Assembly: GCA_003450735.1 (NCBI GenBank)
Contig: DMEZ01000050.1
Span: 1-26,516 of the forward strand
Reading direction: 5' to 3'
Source of the DNA: Elusimicrobiota bacterium
GTDB taxonomy: Bacteria; Elusimicrobiota; Elusimicrobia; UBA1565
Length of the DNA: 26,516 nt
Below the pieces are notes generated by a model. The model saw nothing but the letters and a program-made list of their open reading frames with translations, was not told the origin of the DNA and did no database searches. The translations under genes and the position numbers were made by a program. Of this stretch, positions 8,509 to 15,755 are shown piece after piece (position 1 is the first letter of the stretch; each line of letters opens with the position of its first letter).

Positions 8509-9333
8509 CTACTGGTAGAAGTAGATGTTGACCAGCAGCTTGTAGTCCTCGAAGGGCTCCGTGAGCGGATGGATGCGCGAGCCGATGAAGACCTTGCCCA
8601 TCTTGGTCAGCAGCTCGACGCGCTCCTTGAGCTTCTTCTCGGCCTCCGCCTGATCCTTGGCGAGGCGGCTGACGAAACCGACTTCCTTGCCCACGTAGAC
8701 CATCATCCAGGGCTCCGGCTTCTGAACGATGTCCACGCCTTTCTCGGTCAGCAGGTCGAAGTCGATATCCTCGCCGGGCTTGAGCACCCGCGCCTGCGTC
8801 TCGGTCTCCTCACGCTCTTCCGGCTTCGTGAGGTAGTAGAGGGAGTAGGTCGGGAGCATGAACTCGAGGTTGACGACCTTCGCGGCGACGATAGGCAAGC
8901 CCCGCGCATGAAGGGCGTTCGCGATGAGGTTCATGTTCTCGCGCAGGGACGCCTCGTCCTTGGGCTTGAACTGCTTCGGCTCGGCCCGGAAGTCGCGCAG
9001 GACGAGCCCGCCGGCTTCGTAGGGGAGGAGGTACATGCCGTGCTCGAAGGTGGGCTTGCCGGCCTGGATGCCCGCCTCGGCCAGGACCTTCGTCCAGTAG
9101 GCGAGAGCTTCCGCGTACTCCGCGTCGCTGTCGGCGTAGCCGAAGAGGACCTTCCTGCCGCACTGGGCGAAGAGGTGGGACTTCTCGATCTTGTCCTGGG
9201 AGGCCTCGGCCTTGACCGAGGGGACCGCGAGGTCGAGCTGCTGGAGCTGCTGGACGCCGACGTAGCTGAACGGTTCAGCCGCGGCCTGGTTCGCCAGGGC
9301 GAACGCCGCCAACAAAGATAGAACCAATCTCAT
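8509..9333 (-). CDS. Secreted protein of unknown function
   Basis: I do not recognise a family. The 274-residue product begins with a clear signal peptide (MRLVLSLLAAFALANQAAA, likely cut after AAA), so it is periplasmic or outer-membrane-bound. The mature part is mixed alpha/beta: a QLQQLDL segment, a single cysteine in FAQCGRKVLFGYAD, a long acidic middle, a run of charged helices (KDQAEAEKKLKERVELL) and a last strand ending in YFYQ. No membrane segment, lipobox or catalytic motif stands out. The ATG at 9333 has a good Shine-Dalgarno GGAGGTG (9347-9341, 7 nt spacing). An AT-rich spot at about 9376-9384 could be a promoter shared with the divergent GNAT gene. It stands alone on its strand. 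Confidence 0.75.
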   Translation of the reverse strand: MRLVLSLLAAFALANQAAAEPFSYVGVQQLQQLDLAVPSVKAEASQDKIEKSHLFAQCGRKVLFGYADSDAEYAEALAYWTKVLAEAGIQAGKPTFEHGMYLLPYEAGGLVLRDFRAEPKQFKPKDEASLRENMNLIANALHARGLPIVAAKVVNLEFMLPTYSLYYLTKPEEREETETQARVLKPGEDIDFDLLTEKGVDIVQKPEPWMMVYVGKEVGFVSRLAKDQAEAEKKLKERVELLTKMGKVFIGSRIHPLTEPFEDYKLLVNIYFYQ

Positions 9334-9405
9334 GCCGGGACACCTCCGAAGATGCGAGGGGCGCATCTGCCTGGATTTTATATCATGGGACCCGAAAAGG
9401 GAAGG

Positions 9406-9999
9406 ATGGACATCAACTACGGGCGGCCCCATGGACGCGAGGACTGGGACGCGATCCGGGAGCTCTGCGGCAGGACGGCCGAGCAGGGGAAGGGCATCCC
9501 GGTGGAGCGCTGGCCTTTCTTCGGCGAGTACTGGGTCGGGCCCTACCAGAGGATACTCCCGCGCTGGACCTACGTGGCCCGCGATGCTGACCGCATCGCA
9601 GGCTACCTGACCGGCTGTCCCGACACGGCCTCCTTCGAGCGCTGGAGCCTGCTCGCGCACCGCCTGCCTCTCTTCCTAAAGACCGTCATGGGGCTCTACC
9701 CGGCCAACGAGGACACCCGCCGCTTCGTGCGCCGCTTCCTCGTCCTCGAGAAGAGCCCCTTCTCCCAAGCGCTCTTCGGGCGCTATCCAGCCCACCTCCA
9801 CGTGAACGTGGACGAAGCCTATCGCGGCGCCCGGGTGGGCAAGAGCCTCCTGCAGCTCTATTTCGAAGACCTAAGAAAAGCCGGCGTCCCCGGCGTGCAC
9901 CTCGTCTGCGGGAACCGGCCGGTCGGGTTCTACGAGAAGCTGGGGTTCCGGACCCTGGCCCGGGCGGACCAAGTGTTCGCGATGGGCTTGCCGCTCTAG
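9406..9999 (+). CDS. GNAT-family acetyltransferase
   Basis: This 197-residue cytosolic acyl-CoA-dependent transferase has its acetyl-CoA binding motif in the C-terminal half: HLHVNVDEAYRGARVGKSLL (R/Q-x-x-G-x-G/A type), followed by GVPGVHLVCGNRPVGFYEKLGF. The phrase YPAHLHVNV, and spacing to a late FYEKLGF, resemble the acetyltransferase-like domain found with O-GlcNAcases and its bacterial stand-alone relatives. The substrate is unknown. The first ATG at 9385 touches a TATATC hexamer, so I favour the ATG at 9406, which has GGGAAGG immediately before it and gives a natural N-terminus (MDINYGRP); the start is not certain. Its stop shares CTAG with the convergent ROK gene. Confidence 0.82.
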   Translation: MDINYGRPHGREDWDAIRELCGRTAEQGKGIPVERWPFFGEYWVGPYQRILPRWTYVARDADRIAGYLTGCPDTASFERWSLLAHRLPLFLKTVMGLYPANEDTRRFVRRFLVLEKSPFSQALFGRYPAHLHVNVDEAYRGARVGKSLLQLYFEDLRKAGVPGVHLVCGNRPVGFYEKLGFRTLARADQVFAMGLPL

Positions 10000-10958
10000 A
10001 GCGTCCGCTTCGCCAGCGCCACCGCCCCAAGGATGACCGCATCGTCACCGAGCTCCGAGGGCACGGCCTCGCAGGAGGAGACCTTCTTGAAGAGCGGGTC
10101 CTCGTCCAAAGCGTCCTGCACCGCGGGCAGGAGGTGCTGTCCGCAGGCTTCCACGAGGCCGCCGCCGAAGACGAAGAGCTCGGGGTCGAAGACGTGGCGC
10201 AAGCTCACGCAGGCCAGCCCCAAGGCCTGGGCGGCCTGATGGAAGGCGTGCATCACGACCGGGTCCTTGCGCTTGAGCGCCTTGGCCAGGACCTTGCTCT
10301 TGATGACCTTGGGGGCCTTGCCCAGCCAGTCCCGGATGAGCGAGCGCTCGCCGCGCCGCAAAGCCCTGCGGATGTCCTTTTCGATGGCCGTGCGGCTGGC
10401 CAGGGCCTCCAGGCAGCCGCGGATGCCGCAGCCGCAGACGGGGCCTTCCGGGTCCACCACGATATGCCCCAGTTCCGCCGCGGCGCCGTGCGTTCCGAGG
10501 AGGAGTTCCCCACCGACGATGACGCCGCCGCCGACGCCGGTCCCAGGGAAGATGCCCACGACGTTCTCGTGCCCGCGCGCGGCGCCGAGCCACTGCTCGC
10601 CCAGCACGCCCAGGTTCACGTCGTTGCCGACCACGGCGTCCGCGCCGAGGGCCTTCTCGAGCTCACGGCCCACCCGGACGCCCGCGAGGGCGACATTCGG
10701 CGCCGCGAGCATGCGGCCCTCGCCGTCCACGATGCCGGGCACGCCCGCTCCGACGCCCAGGAGGTCCTTGCGGCGCAGGCCGCCCTCATTCAAAAGACCC
10801 TTCACCAGGACGGAGATCGCCTTGAGCACGCCCTTGGGTTTGCCGTCCCTCGGAGTAGCCGTCTTGTCCCGCAGGAGGATGCGGCCCTTGCCGTCGACCA
10901 GCGCCGCCGCGATCTTGGTGCCGCCGACGTCCACGCCGACATAGAGGCCCTTGGGCAT
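9996..10958 (-). CDS. ROK-family sugar kinase (glucokinase-like)
   Basis: This 320-residue cytosolic kinase phosphorylates a hexose or amino sugar with ATP. The N-terminal phosphate-binding loop GVDVGGTKIAAALVD is clear, followed by the central sugar-binding NDVN and the GTGVGGGVIV loop. The ROK zinc signature is complete: the histidine in ELGHIVVDPEG, then CGCGIRGCLEALAS. There is no N-terminal helix-turn-helix, so it is an enzyme rather than a NagC/XylR-type repressor. Length is typical for ROK glucokinases. The ATG at 10958 is preceded by TATAAT 5 nt upstream (10969-10964) and no Shine-Dalgarno, suggesting a leaderless transcript. A large palindromic element ends just upstream of that -10. 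Confidence 0.92.
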   Translation of the reverse strand: MPKGLYVGVDVGGTKIAAALVDGKGRILLRDKTATPRDGKPKGVLKAISVLVKGLLNEGGLRRKDLLGVGAGVPGIVDGEGRMLAAPNVALAGVRVGRELEKALGADAVVGNDVNLGVLGEQWLGAARGHENVVGIFPGTGVGGGVIVGGELLLGTHGAAAELGHIVVDPEGPVCGCGIRGCLEALASRTAIEKDIRRALRRGERSLIRDWLGKAPKVIKSKVLAKALKRKDPVVMHAFHQAAQALGLACVSLRHVFDPELFVFGGGLVEACGQHLLPAVQDALDEDPLFKKVSSCEAVPSELGDDAVILGAVALAKRTL

Positions 10959-10963
10959 GCGCG

Positions 10964-10969
10964 ATTATA
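10964..10969 (-). promoter_or_regulatory. -10 element (TATAAT) of the ROK kinase gene
   Basis: TATAAT on the - strand ends 5 nt before the ATG at 10958, so transcription should start at or within a base or two of the start codon. A weak -35-like TTCCGA lies 16 nt upstream, inside the terminal arm of the adjacent palindromic element. The element may therefore supply part of this promoter. Inferred from position. Confidence 0.5.
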
Positions 10970-10971
10970 CA

Positions 10972-11167
10972 TAAGCGGAATCAAGTCGGAACGCCTCGGG
11001 GACGCGGTCGGCCTCTGCGTTCGGCCGTCCCAAACTTCCGAGATTCGTAGGTTTGGGACGTCCCGAACCCACGCCGTCTTGAAGTTCGGGACGCCGCTCT
11101 CTCTCGCTCGGCGACGGGGTCGCCTCGCTCCGAGAAGCCCCTCGGCATTCCGACCTGATTCCGCTTA
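10972..11167. repeat. 196-bp palindromic element with 30-bp terminal inverted repeats (MITE-like)
   Basis: The ends are an imperfect inverted repeat: the left arm 10972-11001 begins TAAGCGGAATCA, and the right arm 11138-11167 is its reverse complement at 26 of 30 positions. Between them lie the double hairpin of repeat family 2 (11026-11093) and a small perfect hairpin GGCGAC-GGG-GTCGCC (11110-11124). No open frame of note is inside. The element fills the gap between the radical SAM stop codon (11170) and the ROK promoter. I found no clear target-site duplication. It could be a non-autonomous mobile element or a large structured 3' region of the radical SAM mRNA. Confidence 0.65.
11026..11093 (+). 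repeat. Double-hairpin repeat family 2, copy C
   Basis: Two hairpins lie back to back: CGTCCCAAAC (11026-11035) with GTTTGGGACG (11051-11060), then a stem of CGTCCCGAAC (11059-11068) with GTTCGGGACG (11084-11093). The central CG is shared. The 68-bp unit matches the copy at 13796-13863 at 61 positions, in the same orientation. All seven differences fall in the loops and none in the stems. Confidence 0.8.
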
Positions 11168-11169
11168 GT

Positions 11170-12198
11170 CTACTTCCAGACGCCGGCGATGGCGGTCGAG
11201 CACTTGGGGCAGCGCCCGTCCTTGAGGCGGTCGGCCTTCACTCGGAAGCCCTCCCGCTCGACGACCGCGGCCCCGCAGGAGGGGCAGAAGGTGTCCTCGA
11301 GGCGCTCCACCTCGCCGGGCAGGTTGCCGGCGTAGACGAAGCGCAGGCCCTCCTCCCGCCCGATGCCGGCGGCGCGCGCGAGGGTCTTGGCGCAGGTGTC
11401 GGGCGCCTCGGACATCCGGTAGTCCTTGTGGAAGGCCGTGACGTGCCAGGGGAGGTCCTTGGACAGGCCCGCCAGGAAGCGGGCGATCCCCCTCAGCTCC
11501 ACGTCCGAATCATTGAACCCCGGCACCACCAAGGTCACGACCTCCACCCAGAAACCCAGGCCGAGCAGGTCCTCGACGGCGTCGAGCACCGCCGACAGGC
11601 GGCCGCCGAGCTCCTCCCGGTACCTGCGGTCGTCGAAGGACTTGAGGTCCACCTTGTAGAAGTCCACCCAGGGCCGCAGATACTCGAGAGCCCGCCGGGT
11701 GGCATGCCCGTTGGAGACGAAGGCGCAGCGCAGGCCCGCCTCCTTGGCCTTCCGGAACACCGCGGCCGACCACTCGGCGCTGACGAGCGGCTCGTTGTAG
11801 GTGGAGACCAGCACGGGACAGCCGTGCTCGCGCGCCTGTTCGACGAGGTCCTGGGCCGAGCATTCGAGGATCGGAGTGCCCGCCTGCGGGTCCTTGAGCG
11901 CCTGGCTGGAGCTCCAGTTCTGGCAGAAGCGGCAGGAGAAGCTGCAGCCGAGCATCCCGAAAGAGAGCGCCGAGGCGCCGGGCAGGACGTGGAAGAAGGG
12001 CTTCTTCTCGATGGGGTCCACCTGCAGGCCGGCCACGTAGCCGAACGGGACGTAGAGCCGGCCCGCGATGTTCGTGCGCACGCGGCAGATCCCGCTCATC
12101 CCGTCGCGCAGCTCGCACTGGTGCGCGCAGGCGCGGCAGCGGACACTGCGCCCGTCGAGCACGTCGAAGAGCTCGCCGACCCCCGTGAAGCCGTTCAT
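11170..12198 (-). CDS. amrS: AmmeMemoRadiSam system radical SAM enzyme
   Basis: This 342-residue iron-sulphur enzyme cleaves S-adenosylmethionine to a radical. The cluster motif is CSFSCRFC (Cys85, Cys89, Cys92), followed by QNW. Upstream is a four-cysteine region (CRACAHQC then GICRVR) typical of PflA-like AmrS proteins, and the C-terminus carries a zinc-ribbon-like pair (CPSCG and CPKCS). The reaction of this family is not established; it is recognised by co-occurrence with MEMO and AMMECR1. The ATG at 12198 overlaps the stop of the MEMO-AMMECR1 gene (ATGA), which supports that start over a GTG at 12207 and shows co-translation. The stop is followed at once by the 196-bp palindromic element. 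Confidence 0.9.
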   Translation of the reverse strand: MNGFTGVGELFDVLDGRSVRCRACAHQCELRDGMSGICRVRTNIAGRLYVPFGYVAGLQVDPIEKKPFFHVLPGASALSFGMLGCSFSCRFCQNWSSSQALKDPQAGTPILECSAQDLVEQAREHGCPVLVSTYNEPLVSAEWSAAVFRKAKEAGLRCAFVSNGHATRRALEYLRPWVDFYKVDLKSFDDRRYREELGGRLSAVLDAVEDLLGLGFWVEVVTLVVPGFNDSDVELRGIARFLAGLSKDLPWHVTAFHKDYRMSEAPDTCAKTLARAAGIGREEGLRFVYAGNLPGEVERLEDTFCPSCGAAVVEREGFRVKADRLKDGRCPKCSTAIAGVWK

Positions 12199-13604
12199 CG
12201 GTAGCACCGGGTGCTGAAGCCCTTGAGCTCGGTCCCAGGCTCCCGCCAGGCGCCGGCGGGAAGCCCCGCCTTCTGCCGGCAGAGCACCGACATGAACTCC
12301 TCGACCTCGGGCAGCTTCTCCCAGACCTGCGGCAGGAAGAGGCCTTCCCTCGAGCCGCGGCGCACTTGGATCCCGAGCCCCGGACGGACGTCCGAAGGAC
12401 GGATGCGGCGCAGGGGCGAGAGCACGCTGACCTCGGCCTTGAGCCTGGGCAGGTCTTCCAAGGTCACGGGCGGGAAGCGCGGATCATCCTGCGCGCTGAG
12501 GATCGCGCAGCGCGCCGTCGCGTCGCCCAGGGTCTCGCGCGCTTCCACCGTCCCGATGCAGCCGCGCAGGCCGCCCTGCTTCCAGTCCGCCTCCTCCCAG
12601 GTCACGAACACGGCGGCCGGCAGGTTGAAGCGGGGGCGGTCGTAGAGCCTGCGCCCGGGCGAGCGCCCCGTCCGAAGGAACTCTTCAAGGCTCCCCTGGG
12701 CCAGGGCGACGAGCTCCCGGCCCTCCTCCGCCGTGAGGTCGAGCACGGGCCAGGGAGGCGGCCCCCCACCCCCCTTCAGGAGCAGGGCGGCGCCGTAGCC
12801 CACCGTGCGCTCCTCCTCCCCGCCGGCCTCGTGCGAGTTCGTGCAGTCGAGCAGGCGCGCCCCGTCGGCTCCCAGACGGCGGGCCGCGCAGAGCGCCATC
12901 GCGGCCGAACCCAGCCCGCACCAGGCGCAGCGCAGGTTCGGCGCGTCGTGCTCCAGGATGAGGCGGTCGGCCAGGAACAGATACTCCGGGTCCAGGGTCA
13001 GGAAGGCGTCCATCGAGGCGGGATCCACCCCGCGCGATGTCCGGGCGTCGGGGAAGTGGGACAAGTCGCTTGAAGCGATGAACACGGCCCGCCGGCCCTG
13101 GACGGCCTCGGCGAGGGCCTCGCCGAAGCGCCGCGCCTCCTGCGCGGTGCGGAGGTTCGCCACCAACGGAAGGAGTTCGAGCTCCCCCAAGGCGCGCTGC
13201 AAAAACGGCAGCTGGACCTCCACGGAGTGGTCGGCGTGCGCCTCGGCCGAGAAGGACGCTCCCGGCACGGCCTTGAGCGCCTTGGCCGCCTCCGCCGCGA
13301 CGGGGATCTCGCCCAAGGGGGTGCGGTAGGCGTCGTAGGGCGCCAGGAAAAGCCCCTCCCTGTCGGGGTAGTGCGTGCCGATCACGACGGCCAGGTCGAA
13401 GAGGCCGCCTTTCAGGGCCCGGTACACCTTGGCGGCGGCGCGGCCGGAATAGTCATAGCCCGCGTGAGGACTCAAAGCCGCCACGACCTTCCCCTCGAAG
13501 CGCAGCTCGGGCGCCTCCGCCAGCAGGGCGTCGACCCGCTCGGCGAGGGCTTCAGGCTCCTCCGGATAGAACTGTCCCGCCCAGGCAGCGGCGCGGACTT
13601 TCAT
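12195..13604 (-). CDS. amrB-amrA: MEMO-AMMECR1 fusion (AmmeMemoRadiSam proteins B and A)
   Basis: This is a 469-residue fusion of two usually named proteins. Residues 1-278 are a MEMO domain starting with the family-typical AAWAGQFYP, with putative metal and active-site residues in SPHAGYDYSG (His47), GTHY (His78), DHSVEVQ (His126), DLSH (His183) and WCGLG (Cys229). Residues about 288-469 are an AMMECR1 domain with its hallmark LRGCIG (346-351), the preceding RFNLPAAVFVTW region and a following SVLSPL strand. The fusion arrangement itself occurs in the family. The radical SAM partner starts on its stop codon. I chose the ATG at 13604 because the MEMO N-terminal motif begins directly after it; a GTG at 13667 would add a non-conserved tail. 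There is no strong Shine-Dalgarno. A second MEMO gene lies at 2315-3571. Confidence 0.92.
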   Translation of the reverse strand: MKVRAAAWAGQFYPEEPEALAERVDALLAEAPELRFEGKVVAALSPHAGYDYSGRAAAKVYRALKGGLFDLAVVIGTHYPDREGLFLAPYDAYRTPLGEIPVAAEAAKALKAVPGASFSAEAHADHSVEVQLPFLQRALGELELLPLVANLRTAQEARRFGEALAEAVQGRRAVFIASSDLSHFPDARTSRGVDPASMDAFLTLDPEYLFLADRLILEHDAPNLRCAWCGLGSAAMALCAARRLGADGARLLDCTNSHEAGGEEERTVGYGAALLLKGGGGPPPWPVLDLTAEEGRELVALAQGSLEEFLRTGRSPGRRLYDRPRFNLPAAVFVTWEEADWKQGGLRGCIGTVEARETLGDATARCAILSAQDDPRFPPVTLEDLPRLKAEVSVLSPLRRIRPSDVRPGLGIQVRRGSREGLFLPQVWEKLPEVEEFMSVLCRQKAGLPAGAWREPGTELKGFSTRCYR

Positions 13605-13690
13605 GGGGATGGATGCTCCGGGCCGGAGAGAGGGAGCTTCGGTCGGCAAGACAGGGCACGGCGACACGACGACTTCAGAGGCGTAGCGCT

Positions 13691-13731
13691 AGCGGCTAGG
13701 ATGTTCCGGCAAGTTGTCTGACAACACCGCT
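13691..13731. repeat. Stem-loop around GTTGTCTGACAAC
   Basis: The perfect short palindrome GTTGT-CTG-ACAAC (13713-13725) is enclosed by AGCGG (13691-13695) and CCGCT (13727-13731). It lies about 110 bp upstream of the MEMO-AMMECR1 start. It could be an operator or part of the neighbouring repeat cluster. No second copy was seen in the window. Confidence 0.4.
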
Positions 13732-13795
13732 TTACCTAGTGTAGCCCCGGGACGCCCCGAACGCAAGGGCCGGCCGGCCGAAGCCGTTCACCTTT

Positions 13796-13863
13796 CGTCC
13801 CAAACATCCATGATTCGTTGGTTTGGGACGTCCCGAACCTACGCAGTCTGGAAGTTCGGGACG
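13796..13863 (+). repeat. Double-hairpin repeat family 2, copy D
   Basis: This has the same 68-bp two-hairpin unit as 11026-11093: CGTCCCAAAC (13796-13805) with GTTTGGGACG (13821-13830), then CGTCCCGAAC (13829-13838) with GTTCGGGACG (13854-13863). Stems are identical to copy C; seven loop positions differ. Unlike copy C it is not enclosed by the 30-bp terminal arms, and it lies 6 bp from repeat family 1 copy B. Confidence 0.8.
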
Positions 13864-13865
13864 GC

Positions 13866-13928
13866 CGGTCGCTTCAGGCAGCCGATGCCCGTTGTCAGGC
13901 ATCGGCGATGAGGAGCCTGAAGCGGCTA
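13866..13928 (-). repeat. Palindromic repeat family 1, copy B
   Basis: Read on the - strand it matches copy A: outer arms CGCTTCAGGC (13924-13915) and GCCTGAAGCG (13879-13870), inner arms GCCGATGCC (13906-13898) and GGCATCGGC (13889-13881). The 8-nt bulge and single-base bulge are in the same places. A-to-G and T-to-C changes in one outer arm are matched in the other, so pairing is kept. It starts in the stop codon of the BY-kinase-like gene, as copy A does with its gene, and both copies continue as GAAGCGACC-R-GCCG. Confidence 0.8.
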
Positions 13929-15752
13929 ATCCTGCTTCTCGTAGTAGCTGTAGCCGTCGTAGTACGAGTAGCCCGCCACCACGGCGCTCGACTGCATGTC
14001 GTTCAAGACGAGGCCGAGGATCTTGACGTTGGCGGCCGTGAGCTGGTCCTTGGCGCGCTTGAGCGCCTGGCGGGCCATCTTGCCGGTCTGGTAGACCATC
14101 ACCGCGGCGTCGCAGTGGGCGGCGATGAGGACGGAGTCCACGAAGAGGAGGGTGGGCGGGCAGTCGAAGACGATGTAGTCGAAGTGGGGACGCGCCGACT
14201 CGATGAACTTGGGCAGGAGGTCGGCGGAGAGCAGGTTGACCACGTCCGAGGTCGACTCGGCCCAGCCGGTCATGACCTTGAAGTTGTCGATGCCGGAGAA
14301 GCTCAGGAGCTTGTCGAGGTCGACCTCGCCCATGAGGAAGTCCACCGTCCCGTAGGTCATGCCCTTCCAGTCGCCCTTGCCCGAGAGGGCTTCCATGAAG
14401 CCCGGCTGCTTGGGCAGGCCGAAGATGCGGTAGAGGACCGGCCGACGCAGGTCGGCGCCCACGAGGAGCACCTTGAGCCCGGCGTGCGCCGCCGCCAGAC
14501 TGAAGTTGATGGAGGTCAGGGTCTTGCCCTCCGCCACTCCGGTCGAAGTGAAGGCCAGGACGCGGTGGTCGATGCCGGGGCTCGCGGATTGGATGGCCGA
14601 GCGCAAAGAGTGGTACACCTCGACGGCCGGGGACTTGGCCTTCTGGTGGAAGAGCAGCATGGAGCGGAAGGCGTCGAGCGAGTAGCGCTCCTTCCTCAGG
14701 ATCCCCTTCTTCAGGTTCTCCCAGCGCTTGCCGACCCCCAGGTGCGGGACGACCGCCAGCACCGGCATGCCCGTGACGCTCTCGATCTCCTCGATGGTGG
14801 AGATGGAGACGTCCATGCTCTCGAGCATGAACGCGGCGATGAGCCCGAGGGCGAGGCCGAAGGCGAGGCCCATCAGGTAGTTCATCTGCTTGCGCGGGTA
14901 GAAGGGGGCGGGCGGCGGGGCCGCGCGCGAGATGATGGTCACGAAGATGGGGATGCCCGAGAGGGCCACCTTGCTCTCCTCCACCTGCTTGGAGAGGGCG
15001 ATGTAGATCTCCTCGTTGACCTTGATGTCGCGGTTGAGCCGCTCGAGCTCCAGGTCCTGGCCGGGAGTCTTGGAAAGCCGGGCCCGCACGGACTGCAGGC
15101 GCTGGTCGATGGCGACGACCTCGGGGTGCTCGGGGGTGAAGCGCTTGAGCATCTCCCGACGGCGTGCCTCCAGCTCGACCAGGTTCGAGGTCAGGGCCCC
15201 GCCCATCCCCGTGCCCGGGTTGTTCTCAAGGTACTCCTTGCGGACCTCCTCGAGCTGGGCGAGCGAGGCCTCGATCTCGCGCCGCCGGGAGCTGACGTCC
15301 TCAAGGGCCTTGCGGGCGGTCGTGGAGCGCTCAGCCATGTCCTTCTCGGCGAAGACGTCCATGGCCGCGTTGACGACGTCGGCCGCCTCCTTGGGGTCGC
15401 GATGGGTCGCACTGATGCTGATGAGGCTCGTGTCCCGCACCTCCTGGGCCGAGAAGCCGGCCGGCTTGCCGATCTTCTTGGCCACCGCGGCGATCAGGTC
15501 TTCCGAGGAGAGCATCCGGATCTGCGTGCGCATGGACGCGGCCTGGTCCCAGTAGGCCAGGTTCGCGTTCCCCGCCCCGCCGCCGGGCGGCTCGTACTTG
15601 ACCATGCCTTGCGCTTTGTAGATCGGAACCTGGAACTGGGTATACACGTAGGCGCCCGCCATGACCAGGCAGGCGACCGCGAGGATGACCCAGCGCCGCT
15701 TCTTGACGAGGCGGATGAGGTCGATGAACGTCGGGTCGGCCATGTCGACCAT
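13926..15752 (-). CDS. Wzc-like polysaccharide co-polymerase with BY-kinase-type ATPase domain
   Basis: This 608-residue inner-membrane protein should control chain length and export of a capsule or exopolysaccharide. Residues 1-60 hold a Wzz-type start with a first membrane helix (about 21-38). A long periplasmic coiled coil follows (about 120-260), then the Pro-rich strand and second helix (about 290-310), and a cytosolic kinase domain (about 390-590). The C-terminus is tyrosine-rich (YSYYDGYSYYEKQD), the usual autophosphorylation cluster. The nucleotide motifs are unusual: Walker A reads STGVAEGKT instead of a PGEGK-type loop, Walker A' reads LLVGADLRRP with Gly432 where the first aspartate is expected, and Walker B is IVFDCPP. 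The start at 15752 lies 3 nt after the export gene's stop; an ATG at 15743 is also possible. Confidence 0.9.
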   Translation of the reverse strand: MVDMADPTFIDLIRLVKKRRWVILAVACLVMAGAYVYTQFQVPIYKAQGMVKYEPPGGGAGNANLAYWDQAASMRTQIRMLSSEDLIAAVAKKIGKPAGFSAQEVRDTSLISISATHRDPKEAADVVNAAMDVFAEKDMAERSTTARKALEDVSSRRREIEASLAQLEEVRKEYLENNPGTGMGGALTSNLVELEARRREMLKRFTPEHPEVVAIDQRLQSVRARLSKTPGQDLELERLNRDIKVNEEIYIALSKQVEESKVALSGIPIFVTIISRAAPPPAPFYPRKQMNYLMGLAFGLALGLIAAFMLESMDVSISTIEEIESVTGMPVLAVVPHLGVGKRWENLKKGILRKERYSLDAFRSMLLFHQKAKSPAVEVYHSLRSAIQSASPGIDHRVLAFTSTGVAEGKTLTSINFSLAAAHAGLKVLLVGADLRRPVLYRIFGLPKQPGFMEALSGKGDWKGMTYGTVDFLMGEVDLDKLLSFSGIDNFKVMTGWAESTSDVVNLLSADLLPKFIESARPHFDYIVFDCPPTLLFVDSVLIAAHCDAAVMVYQTGKMARQALKRAKDQLTAANVKILGLVLNDMQSSAVVAGYSYYDGYSYYEKQD

Positions 15753-15755
15753 ACT

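Larger units (their letters stand above)
13605..13925. other. Intergenic region of 321 bp holding structured repeats
   Basis: This gap lies between the MEMO-AMMECR1 start and the end of the BY-kinase-like gene. It holds repeat family 1 copy B, repeat family 2 copy D, and a stem-loop at 13691-13731 (AGCGG with CCGCT outside, GTTGT with ACAAC inside). The stretch 13747-13795 is a GC-rich series of GGCC repeats with no gene. I could not pick out a confident promoter for the - strand MEMO-AMMECR1 gene, although one must lie here unless it is transcribed from the export operon upstream. Confidence 0.7.

Noticed and set aside
9385..9405. ATG at 9385 as the start of the GNAT gene
   Set aside because: It is directly adjacent to the likely -10 hexamer, so it would lie upstream of the transcript start; the ATG at 9406 has a purine-rich site before it. 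Not fully excluded.
10972..11167. The palindromic element as an insertion sequence
   Set aside because: It has inverted ends but no transposase frame and no clear target duplication; at most it is a non-autonomous element.
11026..13863. The 68-bp repeats as a CRISPR or integron-type array
   Set aside because: There are only two units, 2.7 kb apart, internally palindromic, with genes between them and no cas or integrase gene.
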